A stretch of DNA of 19,052 nucleotides from SMTZ1-83 sp048884925 (GTDB taxonomy: Archaea > Asgardarchaeota > Thorarchaeia > Thorarchaeales > Thorarchaeaceae), in assembly GCA_048884925.1 (NCBI GenBank), contig JBHLQK010000030.1, forward strand, positions 1 through 19,052. Direction: 5' to 3'. Shown one piece after another: positions 14,976 to 19,052 of this stretch (position 1 is its first letter; every line of letters begins with the position of its first letter). A model generated the notes under the pieces. That model did no database searches. It saw only the letters and a program-made list of their open reading frames with translations, and had not been told where the DNA came from. Position numbers and translations under genes: made by a program.

Positions 14976-16315
14976 AACTCTGCAGACTTGATTATCTCCA
15001 GAACTGATTCATTCCAATTATCAAGTGCTGAGGGGTTCAAAGGATACGCTTCATAAGTTCGAGATATCTTCTTCATGAGGTTCGAGGCTTTCTGAAGGTC
15101 TCTAAGAAGACCAACTCTACTCAATCCCCTTCTAAATCTTCGAAGCTTGTCGAAAAGTCCAAGTGAGAGCCCATCTCCTCTATTTGCAGCCATGAGGTCG
15201 CCAGCTTCAAGTATTCTCTTTTCGAAACCAAAATCCATGTCTTCATCTGCGACTGCCTGAAGAAGCCTGCGAAATATCTCAAGCGATGCTAATCTCTTGC
15301 CAAAATCCGTCAGATATCTGATATTGTAATGCCACAATCCTCTAGAACTTAGATCTTTCCTAGCTATTGCCCTCTTGGCTACTTCTCCCAGGATAATCCC
15401 TGCACGCATTCCTGCACCTATACCGCCGCCATGGATAGGATTAACCTGAGCCGCCGCGTCTCCAACGAAAGCTACGCCGTCTGCAACCAAACTCTTCAAT
15501 GGTCTCCTAACAGGCACAGCTCCCCCTGCTGCATCAATGACTTGACTCCTGATGAGCAAAGGGTATTCACTCTTGAACTTTAAAAAGTGGGATTTTGGTG
15601 AGCCTCGGCCTGAGCCTCCAGTGATTCCTACTCCTGCATTGACCTCTTGCATTCCCTTGGGAAAAATCCATGCATATCCACCTGGCGCCACCTTGCCGCC
15701 TAATAGGACTCGGGCAACTTCTGGCTCTGCTAGTGGCATTTTGAGTTTCACTATCTCTCTATAGCAGAGTGCTACATCTTCCTTGTCAATGGTCTTTTCT
15801 ACAAGTGGATGATCAAGTTTGTTTCTTATAGTTCCAGCAAAACCACTGGCATCAATTACCAGCTTTGCGTAGACCTCTCTCTCCTCGCCCTCTTCCTTAT
15901 ACTCAATTCCAACAACGATGTCATTTCGAAGAATAGGATTGCTGACCCGGCTATTAGCCTGAAAGGCTACCCCTGCATCAATAGCTTCGCCTAGAAGTCG
16001 CTGGCCAAAATTTAGTCTATTAACTGTCCAGCCATCAAACTCTGCCCAGTCTCTGACCTTGAGTTCGTTGCTCATACTCGGAGGATACACGTCTGCTCCT
16101 GCAATAGCACTCGAGATTTCCTGGTCTTTCGGAAATTCAATCCCTGTCGCCTCAAAATGTGATTTACTAATTTCGTCCCCGCATACTTTCTGTCCCACTT
16201 CTAAACGGGATTTCTTGTCAAGTAGGAGAGTCTTCAAGCCCATCTCTGCACACCGCCTCGCAGTAACGCATCCAGCTGAACCAGCTCCAACTACAACAAC
16301 ATCGGGTCTTCTCAA
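14969..16315 (-). CDS. Geranylgeranyl reductase family FAD-dependent oxidoreductase
   Basis: 448 residues. It belongs to the geranylgeranyl/digeranylgeranylglycerophospholipid reductase family, which saturates the isoprenoid chains of archaeal ether lipids at the membrane. N-terminal FAD fold VVVVGAGSAG (6-15) with D33 closing strand 2; KVCGDEISK (43-51) contains the family Cys45-Gly46; a substrate region GGYAWIFPKG (212-221); and the second FAD motif GDAAAQVNPIHGGGIGAGM (285-303). The C-terminal third is helical. The start is a TTG (16315), because the FAD strand begins at residue 5 and no ATG is near; a strong TATA box 26-38 bases upstream implies a leaderless message. Some family members act on other polyprenyl substrates, so the exact reaction is not certain. 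Confidence 0.88.
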   Translation of the reverse strand: MRRPDVVVVGAGSAGCVTARRCAEMGLKTLLLDKKSRLEVGQKVCGDEISKSHFEATGIEFPKDQEISSAIAGADVYPPSMSNELKVRDWAEFDGWTVNRLNFGQRLLGEAIDAGVAFQANSRVSNPILRNDIVVGIEYKEEGEEREVYAKLVIDASGFAGTIRNKLDHPLVEKTIDKEDVALCYREIVKLKMPLAEPEVARVLLGGKVAPGGYAWIFPKGMQEVNAGVGITGGSGRGSPKSHFLKFKSEYPLLIRSQVIDAAGGAVPVRRPLKSLVADGVAFVGDAAAQVNPIHGGGIGAGMRAGIILGEVAKRAIARKDLSSRGLWHYNIRYLTDFGKRLASLEIFRRLLQAVADEDMDFGFEKRILEAGDLMAANRGDGLSLGLFDKLRRFRRGLSRVGLLRDLQKASNLMKKISRTYEAYPLNPSALDNWNESVLEIIKSAEFR

Positions 16316-16340
16316 AGTCTTTCGAACTCTGAGGCGCGCT

Positions 16341-16353
16341 CTTAAATATAAAG
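16341..16353 (-). promoter_or_regulatory. TATA box of the geranylgeranyl reductase-family gene
   Basis: On the minus strand this reads CTTTATATTTAAG, one of the clearest TATA-like elements in the window. It lies 26-38 bases before the TTG at 16315, which is the spacing for a transcript that begins at or next to the start codon. This supports the TTG as the true start. Confidence 0.6.
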
Positions 16354-16382
16354 ACGCCGTCGTTTCAGCGATTATTCAGAGG

Positions 16383-16919
16383 TCATACATGCCTGAACTC
16401 TATTATTACAATGGATACTATGACTATCGCCACGATTAGAACGAGTAACGGGGGCATCCAGTTGATGAATTCGATAAAGTAGCTAATAATCAAAGGCAAC
16501 GTCAATGGGTTCTGGACAAGCAATGCCATAACAAAGAGAAGTCCTGAGGCGGCAAAGATTGGGAAGAATACCGGTCCTCCACTGATAACTAGAAGAAGCG
16601 TGATCACTCCAAGTCGGCTTTTTACAGGATCCAGCAATGGTAATGGAATAGCCTCATCGTCATTGAACAAGAAATAGTACGAGATGATCAGCGTTGGCAT
16701 CCTTATTCTTATCAGTTCCAACACCTGAATGCCGAGCTGAACAGACAATAGGACCGTGGTATGAATAACCATATATCCAAGCACGAGTGCAGTAAGGAGT
16801 GGAAGTTCAGTAGCAAGGATTTGATAGCTCTCTACGAGCCCTACAAATACAAGGAAGTTGATGATGAACAGAATGATATGCCCAAATGCTCCCGCTAGTA
16901 CCTTTCTGCTTGCCACCAT
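16383..16919 (-). CDS. Multi-pass membrane protein, unknown function
   Basis: 178 residues, mostly hydrophobic. Helices are likely at about 8-30, 40-62, 72-84, 100-135 (probably two) and 150-173, so four to five spans; a short acidic loop FNDDEAIPLP lies in the middle. No catalytic motif or family is recognised. GAAGAGGA sits directly before ATG 16919, which is too close for normal use; the GTG that follows (16916) would be better spaced. It lies 25 bases downstream of the small GTPase gene on the same strand, so the two are probably co-transcribed and may be functionally linked. The gene ends just before the promoter of the reductase gene. Confidence 0.7.
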   Translation of the reverse strand: MVASRKVLAGAFGHIILFIINFLVFVGLVESYQILATELPLLTALVLGYMVIHTTVLLSVQLGIQVLELIRIRMPTLIISYYFLFNDDEAIPLPLLDPVKSRLGVITLLLVISGGPVFFPIFAASGLLFVMALLVQNPLTLPLIISYFIEFINWMPPLLVLIVAIVIVSIVIIEFRHV

Positions 16920-16944
16920 TCCTCTTCAGTCCAATTGAATCGAA

Positions 16945-17556
16945 TTAGACTCCCAGTTTAAATGGTTTGCTCGGCCCATCAGATACCATGGGACCCAATT
17001 GACGTTGTTTCTCAATAGCCCGAGTAACTAGCTCGGTAAAGAGCTCGTTGATGTTCTCGCCTGTCTTTGCACTTGTTTCATAATGAAGGACATCGAGCCA
17101 TTGCTGAATCATCTGACCTGCAGCGGAGGGTACCAGCCGATCCTGTCTGTCAATCTTGTTTGCGACAACAGAAACCACCGCATTTGGGCAAACTGTAATG
17201 AATTTGGTGAACCACTCACCAACGTCAAGAAAAGTCTGGGGGCGTGTGACATCATAGACAATAATTGCCATAGTTGCGCCAGCCATATACCTCCGTCTGA
17301 GCTCGTTGTAAGTTGGCTGGCCTGCAAGGTCCCAAAGGACCACTCTGGCTGTGATTCTGTTACCATCAGGCATAGTCACGTCCACTGTCTTTAGCGCAAA
17401 AGTAGTGCCAATCGTGGCAATATACCTCTCACTGAAAGAGCCCTCGGTATATTGTTTGATGCAGGAGGTTTTTCCTACTGCACCGTCGCCGAGAGCAACT
17501 AGCTTGAACATGTGAGATATTTGCTCGGTGGACACGGTTGTTACGTCCTGGAACAC
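16945..17556 (-). CDS. Ras/Rab-like small GTPase
   Basis: 203 residues from GTG 17556; ATG 17511 (188 residues) would start right before the fold. The G domain is complete: G1 GDGAVGKTS (23-31), switch I with T51 in TIGTTF, G3 WDLAGQ (75-80), G4 NKID (133-136), G5 TSAKTGENI (161-169). DLAGQ replaces the usual DTAGQ, but the glutamine needed for hydrolysis (Q80) is present. The C-terminus ends KPFKLGV without cysteine, so it cannot be prenylated like eukaryotic Rab. Ras-superfamily GTPases of this type are abundant in Asgard archaea. It likely acts as a switch with an unknown effector; the membrane gene downstream and the coiled-coil gene upstream are candidates by position. A TATA-like box at 17585-17594 precedes it. 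Confidence 0.9.
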   Translation of the reverse strand: MFQDVTTVSTEQISHMFKLVALGDGAVGKTSCIKQYTEGSFSERYIATIGTTFALKTVDVTMPDGNRITARVVLWDLAGQPTYNELRRRYMAGATMAIIVYDVTRPQTFLDVGEWFTKFITVCPNAVVSVVANKIDRQDRLVPSAAGQMIQQWLDVLHYETSAKTGENINELFTELVTRAIEKQRQLGPMVSDGPSKPFKLGV

Positions 17557-17584
17557 ACTACCCTGTCAATCTGACTCTGATTGG

Positions 17585-17594
17585 TATTTAATAG
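17585..17594 (-). promoter_or_regulatory. TATA-like box of the GTPase gene
   Basis: The minus strand reads CTATTAAATA, about 29-38 bases before GTG 17556. That spacing predicts a transcript starting at or just before the GTG, supporting the longer GTPase start. It lies in the 156-base gap shared with the divergent coiled-coil gene. Confidence 0.45.
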
Positions 17595-17712
17595 TTCTCG
17601 GAATGTCCTCGTAATATCCTCACTCTCCCTCCCTGAGAGCTAAACATCCGACAAACCCTTTTCTAGTGCTCAAACATTAAGCAAATATCAATAGAAGCAG
17701 GGAGTATGCATT

Positions 17713-18426
17713 ATGGCTGAGCAGTTCCTTAGTCGCCTCCAAGACATTGAGAAGAGCATCGGAGCTCTAGATGACACATTGAAACGAATGGTGACGATTC
17801 TTGCTAATATGGATGAGATCCGTTCTGATATCAGACTCACAAAAGATGAGCTCCTAGATGCCATTAAGTCTGTACCAGCGCCCAGTGCTGACACAGGAGG
17901 TGACCTGGACCATGTTGCTGATCTTGTAAAGGGGCAATTCGACCAAATAGCGACGTTCATCGGACAAGCCATTGAAGCTCTGAAAGAAGATATGTTGGGA
18001 GCAATGGTGGAATTGCAGGATGCGCCTCCTGTTGTTTCAGCCGCTCCAGCCCCCGCACCAGCACCCATGCCGGCTGCTGTTCCAGCCACTCCCGCACCTG
18101 AACATGAAATAGTGGTGACTCAACCTGCACCGATGCCGACTACAGTTACGATTCCCCCCGACAAAGCCATGAAGATAGCTGACGAACTAGACAACATAGT
18201 CGCCAGTCTGAAGATGGGCTGCAAAGCAGGAGATGTCATTGACCAGATAGATGACTCAAAGGCTAATATCGCCAAGATTGTTGAAAGCGATCCCGTCATG
18301 ATTAAAATAGACCAATGGAAGGGAATTGTGGCTGCATATCCAAAGAGGAAAGAACTTCAGGCACGTGATATTCTTAAGATTAAGAAAAGTATACGCGCAG
18401 AAGTTCCAAAATACCGCCCTGCTTAG
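17713..18426 (+). CDS. Coiled-coil protein with Ala/Pro hinge, unknown function
   Basis: 237 residues from ATG 17713, with GGAG at 17701-17704 eight bases upstream. Residues 5-55 form a probable coiled coil (LSRLQDIEKSIGALDDTLKRM in two parts), and a second helix covers about 65-103. A flexible Ala/Pro-rich stretch (104-149, with repeated PAPAPAP) follows, then a mostly helical basic C-terminal domain (150-237) ending in KIKKSIRAEVPKYRPA. There is no membrane helix, Cys pair or catalytic motif. No named family is recognised. The layout (oligomerising coil, hinge, small domain) suits a structural or adaptor protein. It is divergent from the small GTPase gene with a shared promoter gap, so joint regulation is possible, but interaction is only a guess. 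Confidence 0.75.
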   Translation: MAEQFLSRLQDIEKSIGALDDTLKRMVTILANMDEIRSDIRLTKDELLDAIKSVPAPSADTGGDLDHVADLVKGQFDQIATFIGQAIEALKEDMLGAMVELQDAPPVVSAAPAPAPAPMPAAVPATPAPEHEIVVTQPAPMPTTVTIPPDKAMKIADELDNIVASLKMGCKAGDVIDQIDDSKANIAKIVESDPVMIKIDQWKGIVAAYPKRKELQARDILKIKKSIRAEVPKYRPA

Positions 18427-18508
18427 AAATGGATTCTTCTACGACTCATTTTGAAGTCTGCATGTTGGAGAATCATTGATTTGAAGAACGAGCGAAATTT
18501 CACTAGTA

Positions 18509-18679
18509 TTACTCTTTCAGGAACCTTCTGATGATTCCCTCAACTAGCCTCAAATGCTCATCGTCCAATATGGCTACCTTTGAGCGAATCCAATCAACAC
18601 GTAGTTTCTTATCGACTAGTACTTGTCTCCCCTTATGAGCAACTCCTTTTCCTGAAGTTCTAGGCGATGGTTTTACCAT
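18509..18679 (-). CDS. Small basic protein of unknown function
   Basis: 56 residues from ATG 18679; a GTG at 18718 would add 13 residues whose hydrophobic sequence (FIYLLFILTIS) comes from AT-rich DNA that looks like a promoter (TTTATC-like elements about 28-34 bases upstream), so the shorter start is preferred. The N-terminal half is basic and glycine-containing (KPSPRTSGKGVAHKGRQV); the C-terminal half is likely one or two helices (DDEHLRLVEGIIRRFLKE). No domain is recognised. Basic character could suit nucleic acid binding, but no motif shows it. It runs convergent to the coiled-coil gene across an 82-base gap that shows no strong hairpin. Confidence 0.5.
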   Translation of the reverse strand: MVKPSPRTSGKGVAHKGRQVLVDKKLRVDWIRSKVAILDDEHLRLVEGIIRRFLKE

Positions 18680-18794
18680 GCTGATCGTTAGGATAAATAG
18701 AAGATAAATGAACTCCACATGGATTTATGGCAGACCACTCCGCTAATGAGGGTTCAAAGCTAAATGCAGATGTACCTCAATCGAATATTAAGAT

Positions 18795-19052
18795 ATGGAG
18801 ATGTTTTCTGGTTTGGCAAAGATAGAACTAGCATTACTCAACATCAAAGGTGAAGAAAAAGTCACAAGAGTCGATAGCGAGTATGTTAGTCTTTCATGGC
18901 GTAATATCCGTGCAATTGACCTCTCTCCACTTGCGCAACAAGATGACCTCCGAGAAATCCATCTTGGGGAAAATCACCTCGAATCTATTGATCTGTCCCC
19001 CCTATCTGAGTGCTCCAACCTGCGTGTGCTAGATTTGTTTGGGAACAAGCTC
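18795..19052 (+). CDS. Leucine-rich repeat protein, 5' part (cut by window edge)
   Basis: 86 residues from ATG 18795 (ATG 18801 also possible) to the window end, still open. After a short N-terminal cap (about 1-45) come LRR units of 24 residues: IDLSPLAQQDDLREIHLGEN, then IDLSPLSECSNLRVLDLFGN, with the L-x-x-L-x-L-x-x-N core. The IDLSPL start is a repeat type common in Asgard LRR proteins (recalled, not searched). LRRs bind proteins; the partner is unknown. The frame has a TAA just upstream (18789-18791), while ATG 18727 in the +1 frame opens a 32-codon ORF that ends at 18825 inside this gene. One extra T in the TTTT run at 18804-18807 would fuse the two, so the true start may be 18727. Confidence 0.7.
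   Translation, partial: MEMFSGLAKIELALLNIKGEEKVTRVDSEYVSLSWRNIRAIDLSPLAQQDDLREIHLGENHLESIDLSPLSECSNLRVLDLFGNKL

Noticed and set aside
15025..15050. GGGTTCAAA resembling a tRNA T-loop
   Set aside because: It lies within the coding sequence of the FAD reductase on the other strand and no cloverleaf forms.
18040..18160. Repetitive CCAGC/GCACC-type DNA within the coiled-coil gene as a possible repeat element
   Set aside because: It only encodes an Ala/Pro-rich hinge in frame; there is no regular repeat unit or spacer pattern.
18850..19032. Plus-strand open frame of 60 codons near the window end
   Set aside because: It overlaps the LRR frame out of phase and its product has no recognisable pattern, while the LRR frame has two clear repeats.
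1..19052. Defence island, prophage, CRISPR or insertion sequence
   Set aside because: No transposase, integrase, restriction, toxin, Cas-like or phage gene and no direct repeat array was seen on either strand.

Overview
This looks like chromosomal DNA of an archaeon, most likely an Asgard archaeon close to Thorarchaeota (inference; no marker rRNA is present). Archaeal markers: both topoisomerase VI subunits, a RadA recombinase, a geranylgeranyl-reductase-family flavoprotein of ether-lipid synthesis, an F420 gamma-glutamyl ligase, AT-rich TATA-like boxes 25-35 bases before several starts, and frequent GTG/TTG starts. Asgard-like markers: a Ras/Rab-type small GTPase, a Roadblock/LC7-type protein and a leucine-rich-repeat protein with the IDLSPL repeat style. 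No tRNA, rRNA, CRISPR array, insertion sequence or phage gene was seen, so the window reads as core chromosome, not a mobile island.

Layout. 1-1323: tail of an unknown gene, a small two-helix membrane protein and a glycine-rich double zinc-ribbon protein, closed by a hairpin at 1341-1370. 1378-2163 (minus): cofE. 2373-6562: one-base-overlapping topoisomerase VI B and A genes, with an inverted repeat over the promoter. 6662-7573: metal-dependent hydrolase, whose stop codon directly abuts that of the minus-strand zinc-ribbon/TPR protein (7574-8800); behind it lies a PAP2-like membrane protein (8908-9537). 9704-10024: Roadblock-like protein. 10087-13739: four tightly packed ABC genes (ATPase, permease, ATPase, permease). 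13878-14927: radA. 14969-16315 (minus): FAD reductase with a strong TATA box. 16383-17556 (minus): membrane protein and small GTPase. 17713-18426: coiled-coil protein divergent from the GTPase. 18509-18679 (minus): small unknown protein. 18795-end: LRR protein, cut by the window edge and possibly frameshifted.

How the parts relate. Topoisomerase VI (DNA transport by double-strand breaks) and RadA (strand exchange) are separate transcription units here, but TopVIA carries two helix-hairpin-helix (HhH) domains very similar to the single one at the RadA N-terminus. TopVIA has a roughly 350-residue N-terminal extension and TopVIB a roughly 90-residue insertion inside its ATP-binding fold, so this enzyme is much larger than the textbook form. 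This is the most unusual part of the window. The GTPase, Roadblock-like, coiled-coil and LRR proteins form a second theme of eukaryote-like regulatory parts, but nothing in the sequence proves that they interact. No clear defence or mobile system was found.
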